This document shows, piece after piece, positions 9,022-18,445 of a stretch of 20,179 bases of DNA. Position 1 is the stretch's first letter, and the number at the start of each line of letters is the position of its first letter. The notes beneath the pieces were generated by a model. It saw only the letters and a list, made by a program, of their open reading frames with translations. It was not told where the DNA came from and did no database searches. The translations under genes and the position numbers were made by a program. The stretch comes from DATCYZ01 sp036526195 (GTDB lineage: Bacteria > Pseudomonadota > Gammaproteobacteria > Burkholderiales > SG8-39), in contig DATCYZ010000155.1 in the NCBI GenBank assembly GCA_036526195.1, forward strand, positions 1 through 20,179. Direction: 5' to 3'.

Positions 9022-10230
9022 TCAATGCGCCGCCCATTGCACGGTGCTCAAATCGATGCCTTCCTTGTGCATGTCCCACAGGGGCGACAGGTCGCGCAGC
9101 TTGGCCACCTTGGCCTTCATGTGGCCGATGGTGTAGTCGATCTCTTCCTCGGTGGTGAAGCGCCCGATGGCGAAGCGGATCGAGGAATGCGCGAGTTCGT
9201 CGGAACGACCCAGCGCGCGCAGCACGTACGAGGGCTCGAGCGAGGCCGAGGTGCAGGCGGAACCCGAAGACACGGCGATGTCCTTCACCGCCATGATCAG
9301 CGACTCGCCCTCGACGAAATTGAAGCTGATGTTGAGGTTGTGCGGCACGCGGTGCTCGAGATCGCCGTTGACGAAGACTTCCTCGATGTCCTTCAGCCCG
9401 GCGAGCAGCCTGTCCCGGAGGGCCCGAATGCGCTCGTTCTCCGCCGCCATCTCGAGGCGCGCGAGGCGGAAGGCCTCGCCCATGCCGACGATCTGGTGCG
9501 TGGCCAGCGTCCCCGAGCGGAAACCGCGCTCGTGCCCGCCGCCGTGGATCTGCGCTTCCAGGCGCACGCGGGGCTTGCGCCGCACGTAGAGCGCGCCCAT
9601 GCCCTTCGGGCCGTAGGTCTTGTGCGCCGAGAACGACATCAGGTCGACCTTCAGCTGCTTCAGGTCGATCGCGCACTTGCCGGTGGCCTGCGCCGCATCG
9701 ACGTGAAAGAGGGTCCCGTTCGCCTTGCACAGCTCGCCGATGGCGGGGATGTCCTGGATGACGCCGATCTCGTTGTTCACCAGCATCACCGACACGAGGA
9801 TGGTGTCCTTGCGCAGCGCCGCCTTGAATGCCTCGAGGTCGATCAGGCCGTCGTCGCGCACGTCGAGGTAGGTGACCTCGAAACCGCGGCGCTCGAGCTC
9901 CCGGCAGGTGTCGATCGTCGCCTTGTGCTCGGTCTTCACCGTGATCAGGTGCTTGCCCTTCGATTTGTAGAACTCGGCCGCGCCCTTCAGGGCGAGGTTG
10001 ATCGACTCGGTCGCCCCGGAAGTCCAGACGATGTCCTTGGCGTCGCAGTTCACCAGCGCCGCCACCTCGGCGCGCGCATTCTCGACGGCTTCCTCGGCCT
10101 TCCAGCCGAAGGCGTGCGAGCGGCTCGCCGGGTTGCCGAAATCCTCGACGAGGAACGGGATCATCTTCTGCGCGACGCGCGGATCCACCGGGGTGGTGGC
10201 GGAGTAATCGAGGTAGATCGGGAATTTCAT
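9022..10230 (-). CDS. iscS: Cysteine desulfurase IscS
   Basis: A 402-residue PLP enzyme of the group I NifS/IscS class. It takes sulfur from cysteine, leaving alanine, and passes it as persulfide to IscU and other acceptors such as tRNA thiolation proteins. The sequence starts MKFPIYLDYSATTPVDPRV. The PLP Lys204 is in SFSAHKTYGPKGMGALYV, His102 in VKTEHKATIDTC and the persulfide Cys326 in SSGSACTSASLEPSYVLRALG. These are each two residues lower than in E. coli IscS. The long group I loop around the Cys is present. The frame is open upstream to iscR, but the family start is at 10230, 26 nt after the iscR stop. No strong binding site is seen. Confidence 0.97.
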   Translation of the reverse strand: MKFPIYLDYSATTPVDPRVAQKMIPFLVEDFGNPASRSHAFGWKAEEAVENARAEVAALVNCDAKDIVWTSGATESINLALKGAAEFYKSKGKHLITVKTEHKATIDTCRELERRGFEVTYLDVRDDGLIDLEAFKAALRKDTILVSVMLVNNEIGVIQDIPAIGELCKANGTLFHVDAAQATGKCAIDLKQLKVDLMSFSAHKTYGPKGMGALYVRRKPRVRLEAQIHGGGHERGFRSGTLATHQIVGMGEAFRLARLEMAAENERIRALRDRLLAGLKDIEEVFVNGDLEHRVPHNLNISFNFVEGESLIMAVKDIAVSSGSACTSASLEPSYVLRALGRSDELAHSSIRFAIGRFTTEEEIDYTIGHMKAKVAKLRDLSPLWDMHKEGIDLSTVQWAAH

Positions 10231-10256
10231 GGTCTTGTCCACGGGTCCTGAGGCCT

Positions 10257-10751
10257 TCACGCTGCCACCGCCGCAGGCGCCGGCGGGCGCCCGGCGTCGG
10301 TGTCGCGCTCGGCCAGCCGCCAGTCGTGCAGCACGCCGACGTGCTTGCCGTACTGGTGGGCCACCAGGTCGGCCAGGGTCACCGACGAAAGGTAGTCGTG
10401 CATTTTCGCGTTCAGCGTCGCCCACAGGTCGTGCGTCATGCAGCGCTTGTCGTCCAGGCAGTTCTCGCGCCCGCCGCACATGGTGGCGTCGAGTGACTCG
10501 TCCACCGCGTTGATGATCTCGGCGACCGAAATTTCGCCCGCCGCGAGGGCCAGATGATAGCCGCCGCCGGGGCCGCGCACGCTGCGCACCAGGGTGTGCC
10601 GGCGCAGCTTGCCGAACAACTGCTCCAGATAGGAGAGCGAGATGCGCTGCCGCTCGCTGATCGCCGCGAGGGTGACCGGCCCCTTCGAGTCGCGCATGGC
10701 GAGATCGACCATCGCCGTCACCGCAAATCTGCCTTTCGTCGTCAGTCTCAT
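10257..10751 (-). CDS. iscR: Rrf2-family Fe-S regulator IscR
   Basis: A 164-residue winged-helix regulator. The DNA-binding part starts MRLTTKGRFAVTAMVDLAMR and includes the recognition helix around ISLSYLEQLFGKLRRHTLVRSVRGPGGGYHLA. The cluster ligands Cys92, Cys98, Cys104 and His107 match E. coli IscR exactly (MCGGRENCLDDKRCMTH). With a [2Fe-2S] cluster IscR binds class-1 sites and represses its own operon; without it, it still binds class-2 sites. The ATG at 10751 has GAGGAGAGG just upstream, which fixes the start. It is the first gene of the isc operon, and two class-1-like sites overlap the promoter ahead of it. The alanine/proline-rich C-terminal tail is not conserved in the family. Confidence 0.97.
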   Translation of the reverse strand: MRLTTKGRFAVTAMVDLAMRDSKGPVTLAAISERQRISLSYLEQLFGKLRRHTLVRSVRGPGGGYHLALAAGEISVAEIINAVDESLDATMCGGRENCLDDKRCMTHDLWATLNAKMHDYLSSVTLADLVAHQYGKHVGVLHDWRLAERDTDAGRPPAPAAVAA

Positions 10752-10825
10752 GGAGGCCTCTCCTCTACTGCGTTCGGGTTCGCGGGAGGCACCTAGGCGC
10801 CAACCCACTGACCGGGCGGGAATCA

Positions 10826-10850
10826 ATACCCGATCAACATGCTCAAGTAT
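10826..10850 (-). promoter_or_regulatory. IscR class-1-like site 1 (over -10 of the isc promoter)
   Basis: Read on the minus strand, the 25-mer begins ATACTTGA and ends TCGGGTAT. By hand it agrees with the E. coli class-1 IscR pattern (left half ATASYYGACT, right half AGTCRRSTAT) at 20 of 25 positions, including both outer ATA/TAT ends. It covers the -10 and the likely start of transcription of iscR, a repression position. Confidence 0.7.
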
Positions 10851-10875
10851 AGCAAAGCCCGACAGAATCAGTCAA
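10846..10875 (-). promoter_or_regulatory. Sigma-70 promoter of the isc operon
   Basis: On the minus strand TTGACT (10870-10875) and TATACT (10846-10851) are separated by 18 nt. Both hexamers are 5/6 matches to consensus and are the best promoter in the window. Transcription would begin near 10839, giving a leader of about 88 nt before iscR. Both hexamers lie within the two IscR-like sites. Confidence 0.75.
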
Positions 10876-10879
10876 CTAA
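10855..10879 (-). promoter_or_regulatory. IscR class-1-like site 2 (over -35 of the isc promoter)
   Basis: Read on the minus strand, the 25-mer begins TTAGTTGACTGA and ends TGTCGGGCTT. It matches the class-1 IscR pattern at 21 of 25 positions, with both GACT and GTC cores intact. It contains the -35 TTGACT. Together with the neighbouring site it forms a tandem arrangement as known for iscR autoregulation. A weaker third candidate (14 of 25) lies at 10879-10903. Confidence 0.75.
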
Positions 10880-10911
10880 TAGACCGATCAATATTTCAAC
10901 GGGTTAGATAC

Positions 10912-11613
10912 TTATTTGACGGCGCGCAGGCCTTCCTGCGCACCCTCGTTGGCCTGCCCGACGACGAGATTCTCCAGCCGTGCGATCTTCGCCTCCAGTT
11001 CCTGCGAATGGGCGACCAGTTCCTGGATCGCCTTGGCGGTCGGATCCTCGCCCTGCACCACCGCATAGGCGGCGAAGCGCGCTTCTTTCTGTGTCCCGAC
11101 GTCCTCGACGATGCGCGCCGGAATGCCGACCACCGTGGCGCCGGCGGGCACTTCCTTTACCACCACTGCGTTCGAGCCGATCCTGGCGCCCGCGCCCACC
11201 CTGAAGCCGCCCAGCACCTTGGCGCCGGCACCGACCACCACGCCGGCTTCCAGCGTCGGATGGCGCTTGGCGCCGCGATACAGCGACGTCCCGCCCAGCG
11301 TCACGCCCTGGTAGATGGTGCAGTCGTCGCCCACCACCGCGGTCTCGCCGATCACCACGCCCATGCCGTGGTCGATGAACACCCGGCGCCCGAGCGTCAC
11401 GGCCGGGTGGATCTCGATGCCGGTGAGCCAGCGCCCGAGGTGCGACACCAGCCGCCCGAGCCAGAACAGGCGCAGGTTCCACAGGGCGTGCGCGAAGCGG
11501 TGCAGCGTGACTGCGTGCAGACCCGGGTAGCAGGTAATGACTTCCCAGGTCGAGCGGGCCGCAGGGTCGCGCTCGAACACGCTGGCGATGTCTTCACGCA
11601 AATGACTGAACAT
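10912..11613 (-). CDS. cysE: Serine O-acetyltransferase
   Basis: A 233-residue left-handed beta-helix acetyltransferase that makes O-acetylserine from serine and acetyl-CoA, the carbon skeleton for cysteine. Visible marks are the hexapeptide repeats from about residue 65, FIDHGMGVVIGETAVVGDD with Asp81 and the catalytic His82, QGVTLGGTSLYRGAKRHPT with His118, and the last coil IGSNAVVVKEVPAGATVVGIPARIV. It is of the short EpsC-like type, with a C-terminal predicted helix (AIQELVAHSQELEAKIARLENLV) that looks like a coiled coil. It sits directly ahead of iscR, 160 nt away, as in Azotobacter and many betaproteobacteria, where it is thought to feed cysteine to IscS. A good IscR class-1-like site upstream suggests shared control. 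Confidence 0.95.
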   Translation of the reverse strand: MFSHLREDIASVFERDPAARSTWEVITCYPGLHAVTLHRFAHALWNLRLFWLGRLVSHLGRWLTGIEIHPAVTLGRRVFIDHGMGVVIGETAVVGDDCTIYQGVTLGGTSLYRGAKRHPTLEAGVVVGAGAKVLGGFRVGAGARIGSNAVVVKEVPAGATVVGIPARIVEDVGTQKEARFAAYAVVQGEDPTAKAIQELVAHSQELEAKIARLENLVVGQANEGAQEGLRAVK

Positions 11614-11650
11614 GGTCGCTTTTTCCCGTGTGCGGGAGGTTGATCCTAAT

Positions 11651-11675
11651 ATATCCGACTTATTTGATCAAGTAT
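11651..11675 (-). promoter_or_regulatory. IscR class-1-like site upstream of cysE
   Basis: Read on the minus strand, the 25-mer begins ATACTTGATC and ends AAGTCGGATAT. It agrees with the class-1 IscR pattern at 21 of 25 positions, as well as the sites in the isc promoter. It overlaps the trmJ stop and ends 37 nt before the cysE ATG. A weak promoter (TTGATC, 17 nt, TAGGAT) would start within the site. The match was counted by hand and binding is inference. Confidence 0.6.
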
Positions 11676-12447
11676 TGCCGCCGTCCCGGTTCCTGCGCCC
11701 CTCGAGCTTGCGCAACAGGCCGCGCAGGATGTTGACCTCCTCGCGTTCCAGCGGCGCGCGCGCGAACAGCCGCCGCCAGCGTTCGCGCAAGCGCTTTGGA
11801 TCTTCCGGATCGAGGAAGCCGCTGGCGATGCCGGCGGCATCGAGCGCGCCGTACAGGCCTTCGAGGTCCGCCACCGTGGCGGCATGCTCGAGGCGGGATT
11901 TCGGTTGCGGCACGCCGGCGCCCGCGGCGACGAACAGTTCGTAGGCCACCACCTGCACCGCCTGCGCGAGGTTGAGCGAGGTGTAGGCCGGGTTCGCCGG
12001 CACGTGCACCAGCGTCTGGCAGGCGAACAGTTCGTCGTTGGTCAGGCCGGTCGATTCGTTGCCGAAGACGAAGGCCACCGGGCCCTCGGCGCTGCGCGCG
12101 ACCGCCTCGGTGGCCGCGGCCCGCACGTCAAGCACCCGCGGCGACCATTCGCGCGGCCGCGCCGAGAGCGCGTACACGGTCACGCAATCATCGATCGCCT
12201 CGCCGAGCGCCGCGTGCTGCTGCGCGGCCTCGAGCACGTCGCCGGCGTTCGACGCCATCCACTGCGCTTCCGCGGCCGGATAGCGCATCGGCGCCACCAG
12301 CCGCAGGTCGGCCAGGCCCATGGTCTTCATCGCGCGCGCGGCGGCGCCGATGTTGCCCGGGTGGCTCGGCCGGCACAGCACCACGCGCAGGCGCGCGAGC
12401 GCCGCGCCATTCACCGCCCCTTCGCCGACCGGCGTCTGATCGTTCAT
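11668..12447 (-). CDS. trmJ: tRNA (cytidine/uridine-2'-O-)-methyltransferase TrmJ
   Basis: A 259-residue SPOUT methyltransferase; TrmJ methylates the 2'-OH of nucleotide 32 in tRNA anticodon loops using S-adenosylmethionine. The three SPOUT motifs are clear: PSHPGNIGAAARAMKTMGL (residues 28-45), FVFGNESTGLTNDEL (126-140) and YTSLNLAQAVQVVAYEL (155-171), the last two forming the knotted cofactor site. The C-terminal helical extension (about 190-250, LRERWRRLFARAPLEREEVNILRGLLRKL) is typical of TrmJ. In E. coli trmJ also stands between suhB (divergent) and iscR, so the gene order supports the name. No good ribosome binding site is seen at the ATG at 12447; a start a few codons further in is possible. 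Confidence 0.93.
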   Translation of the reverse strand: MNDQTPVGEGAVNGAALARLRVVLCRPSHPGNIGAAARAMKTMGLADLRLVAPMRYPAAEAQWMASNAGDVLEAAQQHAALGEAIDDCVTVYALSARPREWSPRVLDVRAAATEAVARSAEGPVAFVFGNESTGLTNDELFACQTLVHVPANPAYTSLNLAQAVQVVAYELFVAAGAGVPQPKSRLEHAATVADLEGLYGALDAAGIASGFLDPEDPKRLRERWRRLFARAPLEREEVNILRGLLRKLEGRRNRDGGNT

Positions 12448-12489
12448 GCGCGCAGTTTACGCAAGCGCAGTGAATGCGCGATCCCCATA

Positions 12490-12495
12490 TACAAT
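12490..12495 (+). promoter_or_regulatory. -10-like hexamer TACAAT before suhB
   Basis: TACAAT lies 12 nt before the suhB ATG. No -35 match at 16-18 nt and no ribosome binding site are visible. The leader would be about 5 nt long. Confidence 0.45.
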
Positions 12496-12507
12496 GCCGC
12501 CCTTCCC

Positions 12508-13290
12508 ATGCATCCGCTCCTCAACATCGGCATCAAGGCCGCGCGCCGCGCCGGCGCCGTGATCAATCGCGCCGCGCTCGGCGGTGCCGCCCTCGAGGTA
12601 CGTGCGAAGCAGGCGAACGACTTCGTCACCCAGGTCGACAAGGCCGCGGAGGCCGCCGCCATCGAAGTGATCCGCAAGGCCTACCCGGAGCACGCCATCC
12701 TCGCAGAGGAAACCGGGACGGCCGGCGGCGCCGCGGACAGCGACACGCGCTGGATCATCGACCCGCTCGACGGCACGACGAACTTCATCCACGGCTTTCC
12801 GCAGTACGCGGTGTCGATTGCCGCCGAAGTCCGCGGCGTGCTCTCGCACGCGGTCATCTACGACCCGTCGCGCAACGAGCTCTTCACCGCCTCGAAAGGC
12901 GCCGGCGCCTTCCTGGACGACCGCCGCATCCGCGTGACGCGCTGCGCGCACCTGCGCGACGCGCTGGTCGGCACCGGCTTTCCGCCGAAGGAAAAGCCGC
13001 GGCTCGACGCCTACCTGCGGCAGCTGAAGGCCGTGATGGGCGAAGCCTCGGGCATGCGCCGCGCCGGCGCCGCCGCGCTCGACCTCGCCTATGTCGCCTG
13101 CGGGCGGCTCGATGCGTTCTGGGAAATGGGGCTCGCGCCCTGGGACATCGCCGCCGGCGCGCTGCTGGTGCGCGAGGCCGGCGGCCTGGTGGGCGACTTC
13201 ACCGGCGGCGAGGCCTGGTTCGCGAGTGGCGACATCGTCGCCGCGACGCCCAAGGTGTTCCCGCCGCTGCTGGACGCGCTTCAGGCCTAG
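12508..13290 (+). CDS. suhB: Inositol-1-monophosphatase SuhB
   Basis: A 260-residue Mg-dependent, lithium-sensitive-type phosphatase of the IMPase family. Metal ligands are in ILAEETG (Glu67/68) and the signature WIIDPLDGTTNFIHGFPQYAVS (Asp85, Asp88; residues 82-103). The second signature is APWDIAAGALLVREAGG (Asp213). In E. coli SuhB also binds NusA/RNA polymerase and supports rRNA antitermination; whether that holds here cannot be read from the sequence. It is transcribed divergently from trmJ with a 60-nt gap, the same arrangement as in E. coli. The ATG at 12508 is chosen by homology (MHPLLNIGIKAARRAG); the frame is open upstream across trmJ but that is antisense. Confidence 0.95.
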   Translation: MHPLLNIGIKAARRAGAVINRAALGGAALEVRAKQANDFVTQVDKAAEAAAIEVIRKAYPEHAILAEETGTAGGAADSDTRWIIDPLDGTTNFIHGFPQYAVSIAAEVRGVLSHAVIYDPSRNELFTASKGAGAFLDDRRIRVTRCAHLRDALVGTGFPPKEKPRLDAYLRQLKAVMGEASGMRRAGAAALDLAYVACGRLDAFWEMGLAPWDIAAGALLVREAGGLVGDFTGGEAWFASGDIVAATPKVFPPLLDALQA

Positions 13291-13300
13291 TGCGTCGGGG

Positions 13301-13319
13301 GCGGCGCGCGACGCGCCGC
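13301..13319. terminator. Hairpin after suhB, terminator-like without T-run
   Basis: GCGGCGCG and CGCGCCGC pair perfectly around a CGA loop, 11 nt after the suhB stop. No T-tract follows (agtggctt), so intrinsic termination would be weak. It may act as a 3'-end stabiliser or a Rho-dependent end. The rest of the suhB-mutS gap is GC-rich with smaller inverted repeats. Confidence 0.35.
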
Positions 13320-13392
13320 AGTGGCTTGGCGTGCGCACGGCAGGTCGGCCTGGATCTGCCCGAGCCCGGCGCGGGCCGCGAAGGCCTGCCAC

Positions 13393-13398
13393 TACAAT
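13393..13398 (+). promoter_or_regulatory. -10-like hexamer TACAAT before mutS
   Basis: TACAAT lies 8 nt before the mutS ATG at 13407, with no -35 match and no ribosome binding site. Transcription would start 1-2 nt ahead of the ATG, so mutS may be leaderless. Confidence 0.45.
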
Positions 13399-13406
13399 AG
13401 TTGACG

Positions 13407-15953
<2,547 letters not shown>

Positions 15954-15975
15954 GCCGGCGATCCGCAGGCCCCTG

Positions 15976-16788
15976 ATGCATCCCGCCATCCACCCGCGCG
16001 GCGCCCTGGTCGACATCGGCGCCAACCTCACGCACGACGCCTTCGCCGAGGACCTCGACGCGGTGCTGGCACGCGCACAGGCGGCCGGCGTCGAGACCAT
16101 GGTGGTGACCGGCACCAGCCTCGTCGAGAGCCGCAAGGCGGTGGCGCTCGCCGAGGCGCATGCCGGGTTGCTCTACGCCACCGCCGGCGTGCATCCCCAC
16201 CATGCGGGCAGCTGCACGCAGGAGACCCTCGACGGCCTGCGCGCGCTGGCCGCCCATCCCGCGGTGCTGGCGATCGGCGAATGCGGACTGGACTTCAACC
16301 GCAACTATTCGCCGCACCCGGACCAGGAAAAATGGTTCCTCGCGCAGGTGGAATTTGCCTGCGAACTCGGCAAGCCACTGTTCCTGCATTCGCGCGACGC
16401 GCATCCGCGCTTCGCGGACCTGCTGCGTGCGCAGCGCGACCGGTTGCCGCCCGCGGTGGCGCACTGCTTCACCGGCGCGCGCGAGGAACTGCGCGCCTAC
16501 CTGGAACTCGGCCTGTACGTCGGCATCACCGGCTGGATCTGCGACGAACGCCGCGGCACGCACCTGCTCGAACTGGTGCGCGAGATTCCCGCGGACCGGC
16601 TGATGCTGGAGACCGATGCCCCCTACCTGACCCCGCGCAGCCTGCGCCCGGCACCGAAGGCCCGGCGCAACGAACCGTCCTTCCTGCCGCACGTGCTCGA
16701 CACCGTGGCACGGGCGCGCGGCGAGGCGCCGGAAGCGCTGGCTGCCGCCACGCGCGAGAATGCCCGCCGTTTCTTCGGCATGCGCTAG
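15976..16788 (+). CDS. TatD-family metal-dependent DNase
   Basis: A 270-residue TIM-barrel hydrolase. It begins LVDIGANLTHDAF, the form seen in true TatD (E. coli MFDIGVNLT) rather than the DTHCHL of YcfH/YjjV relatives. Metal ligands are Glu102 in GECGLDF, His138 in LFLHSRDA, His163 in AHCFTG and Asp214 in LETDAPYL, matching the TatD set. E. coli TatD is a 3'-5' exonuclease linked to repair of oxidised DNA, which fits its place right after mutS. Despite its name the family has no role in Tat protein export. The end (RRNEPSFLPHV...NARRFFGM) is standard. TatD is favoured over other family members but the exact orthology is not settled, so no symbol is given. Confidence 0.92.
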   Translation: MHPAIHPRGALVDIGANLTHDAFAEDLDAVLARAQAAGVETMVVTGTSLVESRKAVALAEAHAGLLYATAGVHPHHAGSCTQETLDGLRALAAHPAVLAIGECGLDFNRNYSPHPDQEKWFLAQVEFACELGKPLFLHSRDAHPRFADLLRAQRDRLPPAVAHCFTGAREELRAYLELGLYVGITGWICDERRGTHLLELVREIPADRLMLETDAPYLTPRSLRPAPKARRNEPSFLPHVLDTVARARGEAPEALAAATRENARRFFGMR

Positions 16789-16791
16789 ATT
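16786..16791 (+). promoter_or_regulatory. -10-like hexamer TAGATT before the HD-GYP regulator
   Basis: TAGATT overlaps the tatD stop codon and ends 7 nt before the ATG at 16799. An AGAGG lies 2 nt before the ATG, too close for an ordinary ribosome binding site. This would give a leaderless or near-leaderless transcript in addition to read-through from tatD. Confidence 0.35.
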
Positions 16792-16798
16792 AGAGGCC

Positions 16799-18046
16799 AT
16801 GGCCACCAAGCCCCCGGCGCCCAAGGCGCCGCCCCAGAAGGTCGGAGCCGCGCCGGCCCAGCCCGCGGCGCCAGCGGCGAAGGCCGCCATGCCCGTCGCA
16901 AGGGCGTCTGTACCCGCGGCGAAAGCCCCTGCCGGACCGGCGCCAAAGCCCGCCGTGCCTCCCGCCCCGGCCCCGGTGGCGCCGCACGCCCACGTCCTCG
17001 TGGTGGACGACGACCCCGATCTGCGCGCCCTGCTCGCGATGATGCTCAAGCCGCGCTACGAGGTGCGCCTCGCATCGAGCGGCAAGGAAGCCCTCGCCGG
17101 TGCGGCAAAGTCCCCGCAACCGGACCTGATCCTGCTCGACGTGCAAATGCCGGGCGAAGACGGCCACGTGGTGCTGCAGGCCCTGCGCGCGAATCCGGCC
17201 ACCGCATCGATCCCGGTGATTTTCCTCACCGCGCGCAACGACCCGAAGGACGAGGCGAAGGGGCTCGCGCTCGGCGCCGTTGACTACATCACCAAGCCCA
17301 TCAGCGCGGCCATCGTGCTCGCGCGCCTCGCCACCCACGTAGCCCTCGCCAGTCGCAACCGCGCGCTCGAAGCGGCGGTGGCCGAGCGCACCCATGAACT
17401 GAAGGAAACCCGGGCGCAGCTGATGCAGCGGCTGGCGCTGGCGCTCAGCTACCGCGAGGGCGGCCTGACGCACCGCTCGGTGCGCGTGGGCCAGTACGCG
17501 AAATTCCTCGCCGAGGCCGCCGGCGCGAAGCCCGATGCCTGCGAGATGATGGCGGTCGCCGCGCCGCTGCACGACATCGGCACGCTCGGCGTGCCCGAGT
17601 CCATCCTGCGCAGCCCGGACAAGCTGAACGAGCGCGAATGGCAGGAGATGCGCAAGCACCCCGAGATCGGCGCCGAGATCATCGGCCCGCATCGCGATCC
17701 GCTGCTGGCCACCGCGCGCGTCATCGCGCTCTGCCACCATGAGCGCTGGGACGGCAGCGGCTACCCGAAGGGCCTGAAGGGCGCGGCCATCCCCTGGGCG
17801 GCGCGGGTGACCGCGGTGGCCGACGCCTTCGAGGCGATGACCGCGACGTTGCGCCACCGCGCGCCGATGCCGGTGGTGGCGGCGGCGAGGATCATCGCCG
17901 CGGAATCCGGCAAGCAGTTCGACCCGGCGATCGTGCAAGCTTTCAACAAGGCGCTGCCGAAGATGATCGCCGTGCACAAGTCCGTGCACGACGAACTCGC
18001 CGGCTTCCACGACCTAGATTTTTCCCCGGAAAAGCCGGCGAAGTGA
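16799..18046 (+). CDS. Response regulator with HD-GYP domain (predicted c-di-GMP phosphodiesterase)
   Basis: A 415-residue two-domain regulator. Residues 1-62 are a low-complexity Ala/Pro/Lys tail. Residues 64-180 form a receiver domain with acidic Asp70-72, phospho-acceptor Asp114 (LILLDVQMPGEDG), Thr144 and Lys166 (DYITKPIS). A helical linker (ALEAAVAERTHELKETRAQLMQRLA) leads to an HD-GYP domain with His258-Asp259 (APLHDIGTLGVPE), HHERWDGSGYP (313-323) and the later Asp342 (VADAFEAMTA). HD-GYP proteins hydrolyse the second messenger c-di-GMP. The canonical HDxGK motif here is HDIGT, so the conserved Lys is lost, and activity should not be taken for granted. No sensor kinase is adjacent. Its stop overlaps the start of a small double-CxxC gene. 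Confidence 0.93.
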   Translation: MATKPPAPKAPPQKVGAAPAQPAAPAAKAAMPVARASVPAAKAPAGPAPKPAVPPAPAPVAPHAHVLVVDDDPDLRALLAMMLKPRYEVRLASSGKEALAGAAKSPQPDLILLDVQMPGEDGHVVLQALRANPATASIPVIFLTARNDPKDEAKGLALGAVDYITKPISAAIVLARLATHVALASRNRALEAAVAERTHELKETRAQLMQRLALALSYREGGLTHRSVRVGQYAKFLAEAAGAKPDACEMMAVAAPLHDIGTLGVPESILRSPDKLNEREWQEMRKHPEIGAEIIGPHRDPLLATARVIALCHHERWDGSGYPKGLKGAAIPWAARVTAVADAFEAMTATLRHRAPMPVVAAARIIAAESGKQFDPAIVQAFNKALPKMIAVHKSVHDELAGFHDLDFSPEKPAK

Positions 18047-18189
18047 GGCGCGCCGGCCGGCCGTTCGCCACGCCCTGGCTGCGCCGCTGCTGGAGCTGCA
18101 ACGCCCCGATCGGGGCGCGCGAGCGCTTCTGCCCGCGCTGCGCGGCGCGGCAGGCACCGCCGCACCGGATCTACGGCCGTCCGGGCTAA
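18043..18189 (+). CDS. Small double-CxxC (zinc-ribbon-like) protein, 48 residues
   Basis: The GTG start shares four bases (GTGA) with the stop of the HD-GYP regulator, a typical coupling overlap. The protein is very basic and has CWSC (Cys16, Cys19) and CPRC (Cys30, Cys33) with 10 residues between, the spacing of a rubredoxin-like zinc ribbon. The residues around them (CNAPI...RFCPRCAARQA) resemble the short zinc-ribbon caps found in many regulatory proteins. Its role is unknown; it could be a metal-binding partner of the regulator. The stop overlaps, tail to tail, the stop of the minus-strand frame that follows. The short length lowers certainty, but the paired motifs and the overlap argue against chance. 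Confidence 0.6.
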   Translation: MRRAGRPFATPWLRRCWSCNAPIGARERFCPRCAARQAPPHRIYGRPG

Positions 18190-18416
18190 GGACGCTCGAG
18201 GATCTCGATCAGCCGGCGCGCCGGGTCGACGCGCATCCTGTCCCCGCTCTTCACCGCCTCGCGCGGATGCGGGTCCCAGCCCTCGGTGATCGGGATGCCG
18301 GCGAACACCGCGCCCTGCATCATCACCGGGTTGGTGACGCCGAAGATGAAGGCCTTCGGCGCGATCTTCTTCCACTTGATGTCGTAGAACGAAACTTGCG
18401 CGGCATTTGCTGCCAA
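18186..18416 (-). CDS. Unidentified 76-residue frame, possibly an N-terminally truncated gene
   Basis: The translation looks like a real folded protein (SFYDIKWKKIAPKAFIFG, MMQGAVFAGIPITEGWDP, VKSGDRMRVDPARRLIEILE) rather than a shadow frame. Its last part, GDRMRVDPARRLIEIL, resembles the closing strands of beta-barrel or swivelling domains, but I cannot name the family. The only start in the first part is TTG at 18416, without a ribosome binding site, and the frame stays open to 18464. It may therefore be the 3' remnant of a longer gene cut by the same event that damaged mrp next door. No function is offered. Confidence 0.45.
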   Translation of the reverse strand: MAANAAQVSFYDIKWKKIAPKAFIFGVTNPVMMQGAVFAGIPITEGWDPHPREAVKSGDRMRVDPARRLIEILERP

Positions 18417-18445
18417 AGGCTCGCGGGAACGGGAAAATTTTGGCT

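Noticed and set aside
10879..10903. Third IscR-like site at the isc promoter
   Set aside because: Only about 14 of 25 positions agree with the class-1 pattern, so it is not listed as a feature.
13339..13390. Inverted repeat GGCAGG...CCTGCC with inner GCCCG/CGGGC hairpin before mutS
   Set aside because: Short stems are expected by chance at this GC content and no T-run follows; not called as a terminator.
13401..13406. TTG start for mutS two codons upstream
   Set aside because: No ribosome binding site and the ATG at 13407 is a normal start for the family; the difference is trivial.
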